A stretch of DNA of 64,000 nt from JAJXWB01 sp965246795 (GCA_965246795.1 CBDFFN010000012.1:372001-436000); one strand, 5' to 3'; positions 28,245 through 37,427 are shown, counted from the stretch's first letter. Program-made: numbers and translations. The notes: generated from the sequence alone by a model not told the origin.

Positions 28245-29222
28245 GTGTCCGGCGAGGACGATTTTATCGCCCGCCATTTCGCCTCGTGGGCCGGGGCGGC
28301 GGGGCTAGGTCTCCGTGACGATGCGGCGCTGATCTCGCCGCCTTCGGGATACGATCTCGTTGTCACGACGGACGCCATCGTCGCCGGCGTGCATTTCCTC
28401 CCCGACGATCCGTCCGGCGACATCGCGCGCAAGGCGCTGCGTGTGAACCTGTCGGACCTCGCCGCGAAGGGTGCCGACCCCCTCGGATTTTTGCTGACCT
28501 TGGCACTGCCGCAAGATTTTGCGGATGCTGCTATCGCCGATTTCGTGCAAGCACTTCGACAGGATGCCAGCGATTACGCCTGTCCGCTGATCGGCGGCGA
28601 CACCGTCTCGACGCCGGGACCGCTGACCATATCGATCACAGCCTTTGGAACGGTGCCGACCGCGCGCATGGTCAGGCGTGGTGGAGCCCAGGACGGCGAT
28701 GCGATCTACGTCAGCGGCACGATCGGCGATGCCGCGCTTGGATTACTGGCCGCGAAGGGCGATCCGCGTGTCGCGGGGCTCAGGGGAGATAGCCGTGAGG
28801 CGCTTGTCTATCGCTATCGACGTCCGCAGCCGCGCAACGCACTTGCGCGCGCGGTGCGAGAACACGCAACAGCCGCGATGGATGTGTCTGACGGCCTGAT
28901 CGGCGATCTCGAGAAGATGTTGTCGCTTGCTGGTCTTTCGGCCCGCATCGCAGTGGCGGATGTGCCGCTATCGCCGGCTGTCGCAGCATGGCGCGAGAAC
29001 TCGCCGCTCCTGGAAATCGCACTGACCGGCGGCGACGATTATGAAATTCTCTGCACTCTCCCGAAAGCGCGATGCGCGCAGTTCGAGGCTGCGGCCCGTA
29101 AGGCGAGCGTCGCTGTATCGCGGATCGGCTCCGCGGTCCGCGAAGACGCGCCTCACGTCATCTTCACAGACGAAAACGGCCGGGCGATGAAGCCCAGCCG
29201 CAAATCGTATTCACACGTCTAA
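28245..29222 (+). CDS. thiL: thiamine-monophosphate kinase
   Basis: 325 residues. Motifs: LRDDAALISPPSGYDLVVTTD, KALRVNLSDLAAKGADP (metal and nucleotide site), PLIGGDTVSTPG and AMDVSDGLIGDLEKML. It phosphorylates thiamine monophosphate to the diphosphate cofactor. GTG start at 28245, 2 bp after nusB. Third gene of the ribH-nusB-thiL operon. Confidence 0.94.
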   Translation: MSGEDDFIARHFASWAGAAGLGLRDDAALISPPSGYDLVVTTDAIVAGVHFLPDDPSGDIARKALRVNLSDLAAKGADPLGFLLTLALPQDFADAAIADFVQALRQDASDYACPLIGGDTVSTPGPLTISITAFGTVPTARMVRRGGAQDGDAIYVSGTIGDAALGLLAAKGDPRVAGLRGDSREALVYRYRRPQPRNALARAVREHATAAMDVSDGLIGDLEKMLSLAGLSARIAVADVPLSPAVAAWRENSPLLEIALTGGDDYEILCTLPKARCAQFEAAARKASVAVSRIGSAVREDAPHVIFTDENGRAMKPSRKSYSHV

Positions 29223-29230
29223 ACAGGTCG

Positions 29231-29671
29231 TCAGTCGACGACCTGCACGATCCGGCGCGTGACGGGATCGACCAGCACCGTGCGACCGTTGACGATCGTA
29301 TAGCGATATCCGCTGACGCCGTAGGTCTGCGGGACGTCGTAGTACGTCACGCCGGCGCCCGGTAGCACCGCGCCGACGCCGAACGGACCGTCGTAGCTGT
29401 AGGACGGATAATTCTGGCGCGTGACGTAATCGCGGAAGCCGGGCCGTGCGTCGACGCCGAGAATGCCGCCGACCGTACCGGTCGCCGCGCCCACCGCGCC
29501 GCCCACAACTGCACCCACGCCGGCACCAATCGGGCCACCGACCGCGCCGCCCGTTGCGGCACCGGACGCCGCACCGCCGGCCGCGCCGGGAATGGTGCCT
29601 TGTGCCAAAGCAGCGCCGCCAAGGGCAGCGAAAATTGCGATCGCACCAGTGGTGCGCATAAGCGTGTTCAT
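29231..29671 (-). CDS. secreted glycine-zipper/DUF1236-like protein
   Basis: 146 residues. Signal peptide (MRTTGAIAIFAALGGAALAQ) then a Gly/Ala-rich stretch with GxxxG spacing (GGPIGAGVGAVVGGAVGAAT) and a C-terminal part GYRYTIVNGRTVLVDPVTRR that matches the short DUF1236 motif. Probably periplasmic or outer-membrane associated; function unknown. AGGAG precedes the ATG. A 9-bp inverted repeat (29224-29232 / 29237-29245) overlaps its stop codon and may mark transcript ends between it and convergent thiL. Confidence 0.75.
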   Translation of the reverse strand: MNTLMRTTGAIAIFAALGGAALAQGTIPGAAGGAASGAATGGAVGGPIGAGVGAVVGGAVGAATGTVGGILGVDARPGFRDYVTRQNYPSYSYDGPFGVGAVLPGAGVTYYDVPQTYGVSGYRYTIVNGRTVLVDPVTRRIVQVVD

Positions 29672-29883
29672 ACAAATCTCCTGTTGTTGTTATGAGACGG
29701 GGGTGAACGCGACCAACCGAGCATCGTTCCCGCTGCGACACGCACGCAACAGTGTGACGCCACTGCCGGAATTGGCCTCTTGTCGCATTGCGACAGCGAA
29801 AGCTTTCCCATATGCAGGCACCGCACGCCCACGCCCTCGCTGGCGAGCGTTGAAATCAAACAAAATCGGTAGGACCGGATTCG

Positions 29884-32019
29884 ATGACGCTTACACTCTG
29901 GCTGATCATCCTCGGAGGGCTGCTTTCGATCGTTTACGGCGCCGTCACGATCACGCAGCTGATGGCCGCCAGTGCAGGCTCAGCGCGCATGCAGGAAATT
30001 GCAGGCGCGATCGCGGAAGGCGCGCAGGCCTACCTCAAGCGTCAGTACACGGCGATCGGCATTGTTGGCGTCGTGATCTTCGTCGCGCTCGGGTTCCTGC
30101 TCAATTGGCCCGTGGCGATCGGCTTCCTCATCGGTGCGGTGCTGTCCGGCGCGGCCGGCTTTATCGGCATGAACGTCTCGGTGCGGGCCAACGTCCGCAC
30201 CGCGCAGGCGGCCTCCGAATCGCTGGCGCGCGGTCTCGACATCTCGTTCCGCGCGGGCGCGGTCACCGGCATGCTCGTGGCGGGCCTCGCGCTCCTCGGC
30301 GTCGCTGTTTATTTCTTCATTCTCACGAGCGGCATGGGCCGCGCCGTTAATGATCGCACCGTCATCGACTCGCTCGTCGCGCTCGGCTTCGGCGCGTCGT
30401 TGATCTCGATCTTCGCGCGTCTTGGCGGCGGCATCTTCACCAAGGGTGCCGACGTCGGCGCCGACCTCGTCGGCAAGGTCGAAGCCGGTATCCCGGAAGA
30501 TGACCCGCGCAACCCCGCTACGATTGCGGACAACGTGGGCGACAACGTCGGCGATTGCGCCGGCATGGCGGCCGACCTTTTCGAGACCTATGCCGTGACG
30601 GTCGTCGCGACGATGGTGCTCGGCTCGATTTTCTTTGCCGGCCAGGCGATGCTCGCCAACTCGATGCTTTATCCGATGGCGATCTGCGCTGCCTGCATCG
30701 TGACTTCGATCGCTGGCTGCTACTTCGTGAAGCTCGGCGCCAACAACTCGATCATGGGCGCGCTTTACAAGGGCCTGATCGCTGCGGGCGTGCTGTCGAT
30801 CGGTGGCCTGGCCATCGCAACGCATTTCCTTGTGGGCTGGGGCACGTTCGGCACCGCCAAAGGCATGACGATCACGGGCACGAATCTGTTCATCTGCGGC
30901 CTCATCGGCCTTGTCGTGACCGGCCTCATCGTGTGGATCACCGAATATTACACGGCGACGGGCAAGCGGCCGGTCGTTTCGATCGCGCAGGCCTCTGTCA
31001 CGGGCCACGGTACGAACGTGATCCAGGGTCTTGCCGTGTCGCTCGAATCGACGGCGCTGCCGGCCATGGTGATCGTGGGCGGCATCATCTCGACGAGCCA
31101 GCTTGCGGGTCTCTACGGCACGGCGATCGCGGTCACGACGATGCTCGGGCTCGCCGGAATCATCGTCGCGCTCGACGCATTTGGGCCGGTGACGGACAAC
31201 GCGGGCGGTATCGCCGAAATGGCGGGCCTGCCAAAGGAAGTGCGCCACTCGACAGACGCGCTCGACGCGGTCGGCAACACGACGAAGGCTGTCACGAAAG
31301 GCTACGCCATCGGTTCGGCCGGCCTTGGAGCGCTCGTATTGTTCGCGGCCTACACGAACGATCTCGATGCCTTCATCAAGAGCGGTCGGCCGTACTTCAA
31401 GGACGTCGGCAACGTGTCGTTCGACCTGTCGAACCCCTACGTCGTTGCGGGCCTGATTTTCGGTGGCCTGATCCCGTATCTCTTCGGCGGTATCGCGATG
31501 ACCGCCGTGGGTCGCGCGGCGGGCTCCGTCGTGCAGGAGGTGCGTCGCCAGTTCCGCGAGATGCCCGGCATCATGGAAGGCAAGCAGCGTCCGGACTACG
31601 GCCGCGCGGTGGACATGCTGACCAAGGCCGCAATCCGGGAGATGATCATCCCGTCGCTGCTGCCGGTGCTCGCGCCGTTCGTCGCCTATTTCGGCGTGCT
31701 GTTCATCTCGGGTTCGAAAGCCAACGCCTTTGCGGCGCTCGGCGCGATGCTGCTGGGCGTGATCGTCAACGGTCTCTTCGTCGCGATCTCGATGACCTCG
31801 GGCGGCGGCGCGTGGGACAATGCGAAGAAGTCTTTTGAGGACGGCTTCGTCGACTCGGATGGTGTGCGCCACCTGAAAGGCTCCGATGCGCACAAAGCGT
31901 CGGTGACCGGCGACACCGTCGGCGACCCCTACAAGGACACCGCGGGCCCCGCCGTGAACCCGGCGATCAAGATCACTAACATCGTGGCGCTGCTGCTGCT
32001 GGCGATCCTCGCGCATTAG
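29884..32019 (+). CDS. hppA: K+-insensitive H+-translocating pyrophosphatase
   Basis: 711 residues, about 16 membrane helices. The PPi-binding signature GGGIFTKGADVGADLVGKVE (about 185) is followed by IADNVGDNVGDCAGMAADLFE. In GNTTKAVTKGYAIGSAGLG the lysine after TT marks the potassium-independent subclass, where potassium-dependent enzymes have alanine. It hydrolyses pyrophosphate and pumps protons across the inner membrane. Single-gene unit with a strong terminator downstream. Confidence 0.96.
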   Translation: MTLTLWLIILGGLLSIVYGAVTITQLMAASAGSARMQEIAGAIAEGAQAYLKRQYTAIGIVGVVIFVALGFLLNWPVAIGFLIGAVLSGAAGFIGMNVSVRANVRTAQAASESLARGLDISFRAGAVTGMLVAGLALLGVAVYFFILTSGMGRAVNDRTVIDSLVALGFGASLISIFARLGGGIFTKGADVGADLVGKVEAGIPEDDPRNPATIADNVGDNVGDCAGMAADLFETYAVTVVATMVLGSIFFAGQAMLANSMLYPMAICAACIVTSIAGCYFVKLGANNSIMGALYKGLIAAGVLSIGGLAIATHFLVGWGTFGTAKGMTITGTNLFICGLIGLVVTGLIVWITEYYTATGKRPVVSIAQASVTGHGTNVIQGLAVSLESTALPAMVIVGGIISTSQLAGLYGTAIAVTTMLGLAGIIVALDAFGPVTDNAGGIAEMAGLPKEVRHSTDALDAVGNTTKAVTKGYAIGSAGLGALVLFAAYTNDLDAFIKSGRPYFKDVGNVSFDLSNPYVVAGLIFGGLIPYLFGGIAMTAVGRAAGSVVQEVRRQFREMPGIMEGKQRPDYGRAVDMLTKAAIREMIIPSLLPVLAPFVAYFGVLFISGSKANAFAALGAMLLGVIVNGLFVAISMTSGGGAWDNAKKSFEDGFVDSDGVRHLKGSDAHKASVTGDTVGDPYKDTAGPAVNPAIKITNIVALLLLAILAH

Positions 32020-32098
32020 CGTATGTCCCGTCGAAGTGGAATCCGGTTCGGCGACAAGGACATGCGCAAAAAGACCTAGCGCGCAAACCCGAAATACA

Positions 32099-32124
32099 GC
32101 CCGCCGGCAACGGCGGGCTTTTTC
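32099..32124 (+). terminator. intrinsic terminator downstream of hppA
   Basis: Perfect 8-bp GC stem GCCCGCCG (32099-32106) / CGGCGGGC (32111-32118) with GCAA tetraloop, followed by TTTTTC. Classic rho-independent structure about 80 bp after the hppA stop. Confidence 0.9.
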
Positions 32125-32215
32125 ATTTGCGGCGCCCCCGCCCCGGTTTGGACGCCTTGCAGCCGTCTTCGACCGATCATGGTGCCCGGCTCACGGACAA
32201 TCTCCCGGAGCCCTC

Positions 32216-32551
32216 ATGCGATCCCTCCTTTCCGCCGCCCTTTTCTGCACCCTCGGCCTCGCCACGGCGGCGCATTCGGCCGACAAGGGCGTTATTCAAA
32301 GACGTACCACAGGCTGCATCGACAAATCGCCGATGGCCCGCGCCAATGTTCTCGACGAGCAGGACGACCCGATCGCTGCGCGGGTTCTTGTCACCCGCGG
32401 GCTACAGAGCGGGATGTGCCGCCCCTTCGCGCCCGGCGAGGCCGTGATTGTCGAGGACGGTGATATTCTCGCCGGCCTGTCGCGCGTCCACACGCTGGGT
32501 GACCCGACAGCTTTCTGGGTGCCGGAAAAAGCCGTCCGCACCATTTATTGA
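32216..32551 (+). CDS. small secreted protein of unknown function
   Basis: 111 residues. Signal peptide RSLLSAALFCTLGLATAAHS, mature part of about 88 residues with two cysteines (TTGCIDKSP and SGMCRPF) that could form a disulfide, and an aromatic end (AFWVPEKAVRTIY). GGAG lies 7 bases before the ATG. Periplasmic by inference. Family not recognised. Confidence 0.7.
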   Translation: MRSLLSAALFCTLGLATAAHSADKGVIQRRTTGCIDKSPMARANVLDEQDDPIAARVLVTRGLQSGMCRPFAPGEAVIVEDGDILAGLSRVHTLGDPTAFWVPEKAVRTIY

Positions 32552-32578
32552 GCTGAACGCATTCATGCATGCCCCACC

Positions 32579-32601
32579 CGCAAAAGTCGGCGACTTTTGC
32601 G
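32579..32601. repeat. perfect 11-bp inverted repeat before the pseudouridine synthase gene
   Basis: CGCAAAAGTCG (32579-32589), one G, then CGACTTTTGCG (32591-32601). It lies between the secreted-protein stop and the chosen start of the RluA gene. Too tight for a normal hairpin loop, so either an operator-like palindrome or a repeat element. Its presence argues against the longer in-frame start at 32569. Confidence 0.75.
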
Positions 32602-32631
32602 AGACATGCGCTGGCCCGCTATGCAACGCGC

Positions 32632-33717
32632 ATGGACGCCAAAACGGCCCCGACGGGCGACACACGCACGGTCCGCAAACATGTGGTGACCGAGGACGAG
32701 AGCGGGCTGCGGCTCGACCGCTGGTTCAAGCGTCGCTACCCCACGCTTGCGCTCTCGCACCTCAACAAGATCGTGCGCAAGGGCGAAGTGCGCGTCGACG
32801 GAAAGCGCGTCGAGACCGCGCATCGGCTCGACGCCGGCGCGACGATCCGTGTGCCGCCACTCGAACATTCGACGCCCGCAAAGCCGGCGATCGTAAAAGC
32901 CGTGCCCGCAGATGCGCGTGCGCTGCGCGATATGACCTTGTTCGAGGACAAGCATGTTCTTGTTCTCAACAAGCCGTTCGGCCTCGCCGTGCAGGGCGGC
33001 TCCGGAACGACGCATCACATCGACGGCATGCTGCAATCGCTTGCCGATGCGGACGGCAACCGACCCGTGCTCGTGCATCGTCTCGATAGGGATACGTGCG
33101 GCGTCCTTCTCGTCGCGAAATCGCGGAAAATCGCCGCCGAACTTGGCGAAGCCTTTCGCTCGCGGCAGGCAAAGAAAGTCTACTGGGCGCTGGTCGAGGG
33201 CGTGCCGAAGCCGGCGCAAGGCCGCATCTCACTCTTTCTCGCGAAAGGTCCCGGCATGGGCGATGCGCGGGGCAAGTACAGCCGAAACGAAGGCCCCGAC
33301 ATCGAGCGCATGCGCATCGCCGCGCATGGCGACGAGGATGCGCAGCACTCGATCACCTATTACGCCATCGTCGACAAAGCCGCGCCGCGCTGCGCCTGGC
33401 TGTCGATGAAGCCGCTCACCGGCCGTACGCACCAATTACGGGCGCATGCCGAGGCCATCGGCACGCCGATTTTTGGCGACCCAAAATACGGACGCCGACC
33501 GGAGGACAATGTGCGGCGCACCGATCCGCATCGCTCGATGCCGGACTCACTCGACCGCAAGCTGCATCTGCTCGCGCGGCGTCTCGTGCTGCCGCATCCG
33601 CGCGGTGGCACGATCGATGTCACCGCGCCCCTGCCCGCGCATATGCGCAAGACATTCGATACGTTCGGCTTCGACGCAACTTCGTACGACCCGATCGAGA
33701 ATGCGCCGGACGCCTGA
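32632..33717 (+). CDS. RluA-family 23S rRNA pseudouridine synthase
   Basis: 361 residues from the ATG at 32632. S4 RNA-binding domain at the N-terminus (LRLDRWFKRRYPTLALSHLN and VRKGEVRVDGKRV). Catalytic domain with PVLVHRLDRDTCGVLLVAKS, where the Asp after RL (about 152) is the nucleophile, and LTGRTHQLRAHAEAIGTPI. It isomerises specific uridines in large-subunit rRNA, most like RluC. It starts an operon with the HAD phosphatase (4-bp gap) and the ATP12 chaperone. Confidence 0.9.
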   Translation: MDAKTAPTGDTRTVRKHVVTEDESGLRLDRWFKRRYPTLALSHLNKIVRKGEVRVDGKRVETAHRLDAGATIRVPPLEHSTPAKPAIVKAVPADARALRDMTLFEDKHVLVLNKPFGLAVQGGSGTTHHIDGMLQSLADADGNRPVLVHRLDRDTCGVLLVAKSRKIAAELGEAFRSRQAKKVYWALVEGVPKPAQGRISLFLAKGPGMGDARGKYSRNEGPDIERMRIAAHGDEDAQHSITYYAIVDKAAPRCAWLSMKPLTGRTHQLRAHAEAIGTPIFGDPKYGRRPEDNVRRTDPHRSMPDSLDRKLHLLARRLVLPHPRGGTIDVTAPLPAHMRKTFDTFGFDATSYDPIENAPDA

Positions 33718-33721
33718 CGCG

Positions 33722-34405
33722 ATGCGCCTTGTTCTCTTCGACGTCGACGGCACGCTTGTCGACAGCCAGAACATTATTGTCGCTGCACAACGTCTCGCCT
33801 TCGCGGCCGTTGGACTTCCCGCGCCGTCGCGCACGGAATCATTGTCGATTGTCGGCCTGTCGCTGCGCGAGGCATTTTTGTCGCTGACAGCAGGCAAAGG
33901 CCCGGTCGATGCGCTCGCCGATGCCTACCGGGACGCATTCACGGTTTTACGCGCGGATCCGAATTTTGAAGAACCGTTCTTTCCCGGCGCGCTGGAGACG
34001 ATCGCGACGATCGAGTCGTGCACGAACACGCTGATCGGTGTTGCCACGGGAAAGTCGCGACGAGGCGTCGCGCGGCTGATCGAGCGTGCGGGTTGGGGCA
34101 ACCGACTCGCGACGATCCAGACCGCCGACGACAATCCGTCCAAGCCCGCGCCCGACATGGTTTTCTCCGCGCTCGCCGAGACAAGCGTTACGGCGAAAGA
34201 TGCCGTCCTCATCGGCGATACGACGTTCGACATGATGATGGCGCGCGCGGCGGGCATATCAGCGATCGGCGTATCCTGGGGTTACCATCCCACCGATGCC
34301 TTGCGCGACGCGGGCGCGCAGAAAATCGTCGACGACTGGTCGCAAGTCGTTGTTGCAATCGACGCGCTACTACCATCGACAACACCTGAGACCGTCGATG
34401 GCTGA
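33722..34405 (+). CDS. HAD-IA hydrolase (phosphoglycolate phosphatase-like)
   Basis: 227 residues. Motif I VLFDVDGTLVDS (about 4-15), motif II VATGKS, motif III NPSKPAPDM and motif IV VLIGDTTFDMMMARAAG; the cap is the small helical IA type. It hydrolyses a phosphate monoester in the cytoplasm. Rhizobial homologues sit beside ATP12 in this order. Its stop overlaps the ATP12 start by 8 bp. Confidence 0.9.
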   Translation: MRLVLFDVDGTLVDSQNIIVAAQRLAFAAVGLPAPSRTESLSIVGLSLREAFLSLTAGKGPVDALADAYRDAFTVLRADPNFEEPFFPGALETIATIESCTNTLIGVATGKSRRGVARLIERAGWGNRLATIQTADDNPSKPAPDMVFSALAETSVTAKDAVLIGDTTFDMMMARAAGISAIGVSWGYHPTDALRDAGAQKIVDDWSQVVVAIDALLPSTTPETVDG

Positions 34406-35210
34406 ACGCGACGATAAACCCGCGTTCGGCGCCGATTTGTTCATCGGCGCGGGTGAGCGCGACGCGATTTCCATCGTGCGCGATGCGTCGAAGCAGACGC
34501 TGCCGAAGCGCTTCTACAAGACCGTCACCGTCGAGGCGCAGGACCGCGGCTTCGCGATCCTGCTCGATGGCCGCCCAGTTCGCACACCGAAGCAGGCGCA
34601 ACTCGCCCTGCCGACCCGCGCCGCCGCCGATATTCTCGCGGCGGAATGGGACGCGCAGGGCGAAAATATCGACCCAGCGACGATGCCGGCCACGCGTCTC
34701 GTCAATGCCGCGCTCGACGGCGTCGCCCACGACATCACCGCTACCGCGGCCGAGATCGTGAAATATGCGGGCTCGGACCTGCTTTGCTATCGCGCTGACG
34801 AACCGCCGGCACTCGTCGCCGCGCAAAGCGTGGCGTGGGATCCTGTGCTGACCTGGGCGCGCGATACGCTTGGTGCGCGTTTTGTGCTCGCCGAGGGCAT
34901 CATCTTCGCCGATCAATCGCCGGAGGCAATTGCGGCGATCGAAGCGGCCGTTGCACGCATAGTATCAAGTGCGAACGCGGCGCTACGCATTGCGGCGCTC
35001 AATGTGCTGACAACGTTGACCGGCTCTGCACTGCTTGCGCTCGCCATCGATGCGCAGGCGTTATCCCCTGACGACGCGTGGTCGGCTGCACATGTCGATG
35101 AGGACGAACAGATGCGCGTCTGGGGTTTCGATGCCGAAGCGTTGCGCCGGCGCGCGAAACGGCGCGGCGATTTCGATGCGGCGTGTGGGCTGCTGGCAAG
35201 CCTGCGCTAG
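34398..35210 (+). CDS. ATP12 family F1-ATPase assembly chaperone
   Basis: 270 residues. LPKRFYKTVTVEAQDRGFAI, LDGRPVRTPKQAQLALP and EWDAQGENIDPATMPATRL are the conserved ATP12 blocks. In mitochondria Atp12 shields the F1 alpha subunit during assembly; the alphaproteobacterial protein is taken to be its ancestor. Cytoplasmic. Third gene of the RluA-HAD-ATP12 operon. Its TAG stop shares the palindrome CTAG with the convergent ribE stop, giving a 4-bp overlap of the two genes. Confidence 0.92.
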   Translation: MAERDDKPAFGADLFIGAGERDAISIVRDASKQTLPKRFYKTVTVEAQDRGFAILLDGRPVRTPKQAQLALPTRAAADILAAEWDAQGENIDPATMPATRLVNAALDGVAHDITATAAEIVKYAGSDLLCYRADEPPALVAAQSVAWDPVLTWARDTLGARFVLAEGIIFADQSPEAIAAIEAAVARIVSSANAALRIAALNVLTTLTGSALLALAIDAQALSPDDAWSAAHVDEDEQMRVWGFDAEALRRRAKRRGDFDAACGLLASLR

Positions 35211-35815
35211 ACCGAACCGCGCTCCATCAACCGCGCGGCATACCGCGCCATCAGATCGACTTCGAGATTAAGATCGTCGCCGGTGCGACGTTCGCCCCAT
35301 GTCGTCACCGCGAGCGTATGCGGGATCAGCAGCACCGAGAAACGGTCGCCCTCGACCTCGTTGACGGTCAATGACGTGCCATCGAGCGCCACCGAGCCTT
35401 TCGCCGCGATGAATTTTGACAACGTCGATGGCGCAACAAACCAGAATTTCGCCATGTCATCGAAGTCTTCGCGCAAGTCGAGCCGCGCGAGGCCATCGAC
35501 ATGGCCGGTGACGATATGGCCTCCCAACTCGTCGCCGAGGCGCAACGATCTCTCAAGATTGATTCGCCGTCCCACCGTCCATGTACCTACGGTCGTGACG
35601 GCGAGTGTCTCGGCGGCCGCATCCACGGCGAAGACGGTGCGAGTCCCCTCTGTCGCGATATCGGTCGCGGTGAGACACGGACCTGAACAGGCAATGGACG
35701 CACCGAGCGCGATTGACGCCGCGTCGTAATTGCAGGCGATGCGCAAGCGCGTCAGCGCACCACGCGGTTCGACCGACACGATCTCGCCGACATCGGACAC
35801 AAGCCCGGTGAACAT
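35207..35815 (-). CDS. ribE: riboflavin synthase, alpha chain
   Basis: 202 residues with two lumazine-binding repeats, the first starting MFTGLVSDVGEIVSVE and the second around GHIVTGHVDGLARLDLREDF; KGSVALDGTSLTVNEVEGD is typical of the second half. It dismutates two lumazines into riboflavin. The ATG overlaps the ribD stop by one base (TGATG), so it is translated with ribD. Third gene of nrdR-ribD-ribE. Confidence 0.95.
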   Translation of the reverse strand: MFTGLVSDVGEIVSVEPRGALTRLRIACNYDAASIALGASIACSGPCLTATDIATEGTRTVFAVDAAAETLAVTTVGTWTVGRRINLERSLRLGDELGGHIVTGHVDGLARLDLREDFDDMAKFWFVAPSTLSKFIAAKGSVALDGTSLTVNEVEGDRFSVLLIPHTLAVTTWGERRTGDDLNLEVDLMARYAARLMERGSV

Positions 35816-36930
35816 CAGTTTTTTCTCTCGTAGCAGCGCATGCGGTCCGGCCCGATCATCGTGTCCTCGACCAAAGTGTAACGCGCAGCATCGTCGAGCA
35901 TCGCACGTGTCGTTGGCGAGAGCGATGGCACGCCCGCGCGTCCAAGCGGCTTCGCAGCCGTGAAGAGAATCACCTCGTCGGCAAGGTTCTGCGCGATCAG
36001 CACCGCCGCAACCGTCGGCCCACCTTCGCTGAAGATGCGCATGTGGCCGCGCAACGCCAGCAGGTTTAGCGCCGCAAGCACATCGATACGGCCATCACGC
36101 GCAGCCGCGACGCGCGACGTCGTGATGCCAAGCGCATCGAGCGCTTCCTGACGCTCGATGTTCGCGCCCTCCCCGCCGATCACAAGCACCGGCGTTTCGC
36201 GCGCGGTCGTGGCGAGACGCGACGTCGGCGACAGCGCGAAATGCGTATCGAGCACAACGCGCACGGGTTTACGATTGTCGAGACCCGGCAGACGGACAGT
36301 CATCACAGGATCGTCGCCGCGCACCGTGCCGATGCCAACCATGATCGCATCATGCGTCGCGCGCAGCATGTGCGTGACGCCATTGGCCGCGGCAGCAGTG
36401 ATCGCGAGACGTGGATCGTGTTCTGAGCCGGCGGAGAATCCGTCAAACGTTTCCGCAAGTTTCAGCGTCAACATTGGCCGGCTTTGCGTGACGCGAAGAA
36501 TGTGTCCGCGATGCGCGCGGCGCGCTTCGGCCTCGCCGATGCCGGTAACGACATCGATCCCTGCTTCGCGCAACAGCGCATGACCACGTCCGGCCACCTC
36601 CGGGTTTGGATCTTCCATCGCGCTGATTACGCGTGCGATGCCCGCCGCAACGACAGCTTCGGCACAGGGCGGCGAGCGCCCGTGATGGCTACACGGCTCC
36701 AGTGTCACGTACAGCGTCACGCCGCGCGCCGCCTCGCCCGCCGCCTGCAGCGCCATCACCTCAGCATGCGGCCGGCCGCCGCGCTCGGTAAATCCCTGCG
36801 CGATGACGACGCCGTCGCGCACGAGGAGCGCGCCGACCGCCGGATTGTCACCGGTCTCGCCCAAACGTCGCCGGCCGATCGCCAACGCCGCCGCCATGAA
36901 AGCATTGTCCTGCGCGACATCGGTGCTCAT
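35815..36930 (-). CDS. ribD: bifunctional pyrimidine deaminase/reductase of riboflavin synthesis
   Basis: 371 residues. N-terminal deaminase domain has the zinc motif HAEVMAL and EPCSHHGRSPPC. The C-terminal reductase domain includes RPMLTLKLAETFDGFSA and the NADPH site region PVLVIGGEGANIE and MRIFSEGGPTVAAVLI. It carries out two consecutive steps from the pyrimidine precursor. Overlaps nrdR upstream (ATGA) and ribE downstream. Confidence 0.95.
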   Translation of the reverse strand: MSTDVAQDNAFMAAALAIGRRRLGETGDNPAVGALLVRDGVVIAQGFTERGGRPHAEVMALQAAGEAARGVTLYVTLEPCSHHGRSPPCAEAVVAAGIARVISAMEDPNPEVAGRGHALLREAGIDVVTGIGEAEARRAHRGHILRVTQSRPMLTLKLAETFDGFSAGSEHDPRLAITAAAANGVTHMLRATHDAIMVGIGTVRGDDPVMTVRLPGLDNRKPVRVVLDTHFALSPTSRLATTARETPVLVIGGEGANIERQEALDALGITTSRVAAARDGRIDVLAALNLLALRGHMRIFSEGGPTVAAVLIAQNLADEVILFTAAKPLGRAGVPSLSPTTRAMLDDAARYTLVEDTMIGPDRMRCYERKN

Positions 36931-37427
36931 GCCGGCGTCTTTGCGGGCTTCGAACCTTTCGACGCATCATCCCCGTCGCCGCCCGCCATTTCGTCGATGA
37001 TAGCGTTGAAGTCGCGCGCTTCGCGAAAGTCGCGATAGACAGACGCGAAACGGACATACGCGACTTCGTCGAGCTCCTTCAGGCCGCGCATAATAAGTTC
37101 GCCGATACGCTTCGAGGCGATCTCACTTTCGCCTTCGCTTTCCAACTGCCGCACGAGCCCGTTGACCATGCGCTCGACGCGCTCAGGCTCGACGGGTCGC
37201 TTGCGCAGCGCGACTTCGATCGAGCGCAGGATTTTGTCACGATCGAAGGGCACACGCCGGCCGCTGCGCTTTACGACGACGAGATCACGCAACTGCACAC
37301 GCTCGAACGTGGTGAAGCGGCCTCCGCAATCCGGGCAGACACGACGCCGGCGGATGGCGGAGGAATCGTCGGTCGGCCGCGAGTCCTTCACTTGCGTGTC
37401 GAGAGAACTGCAATAGGGGCAGCGCAT
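36927..37427 (-). CDS. nrdR: transcriptional repressor NrdR
   Basis: 166 residues. N-terminal zinc ribbon with Cys3, Cys6, Cys31 and Cys34 (MRCPYCSSLDTQVKDSRP... RVCPDCGGRFTTFERV), then an ATP-cone (VVKRSGRRVPFDRDKILRSI). It senses ATP/dATP and represses ribonucleotide reductase genes through NrdR boxes. First gene of the nrdR-ribD-ribE operon, 92 bp downstream of glyA, an order common in alphaproteobacteria. An acidic/Ser-rich tail (EMAGGDGDDASKGSKPAKTP) extends past the ATP-cone. Confidence 0.96.
   Translation of the reverse strand: MRCPYCSSLDTQVKDSRPTDDSSAIRRRRVCPDCGGRFTTFERVQLRDLVVVKRSGRRVPFDRDKILRSIEVALRKRPVEPERVERMVNGLVRQLESEGESEIASKRIGELIMRGLKELDEVAYVRFASVYRDFREARDFNAIIDEMAGGDGDDASKGSKPAKTPA

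Noticed and set aside
29224..29245. Inverted repeat CAGGTCGTC/GACGACCTG as an intrinsic terminator
   Set aside because: The stem is good but no U-run follows on either strand; kept only as a remark in the DUF1236-like entry.
29980..32016. A 678-codon open frame antisense to hppA
   Set aside because: High-GC codon bias keeps the opposite strand free of stops. The product is an Arg/His/Asp-rich string without domains, and hppA on the plus strand is unambiguous.
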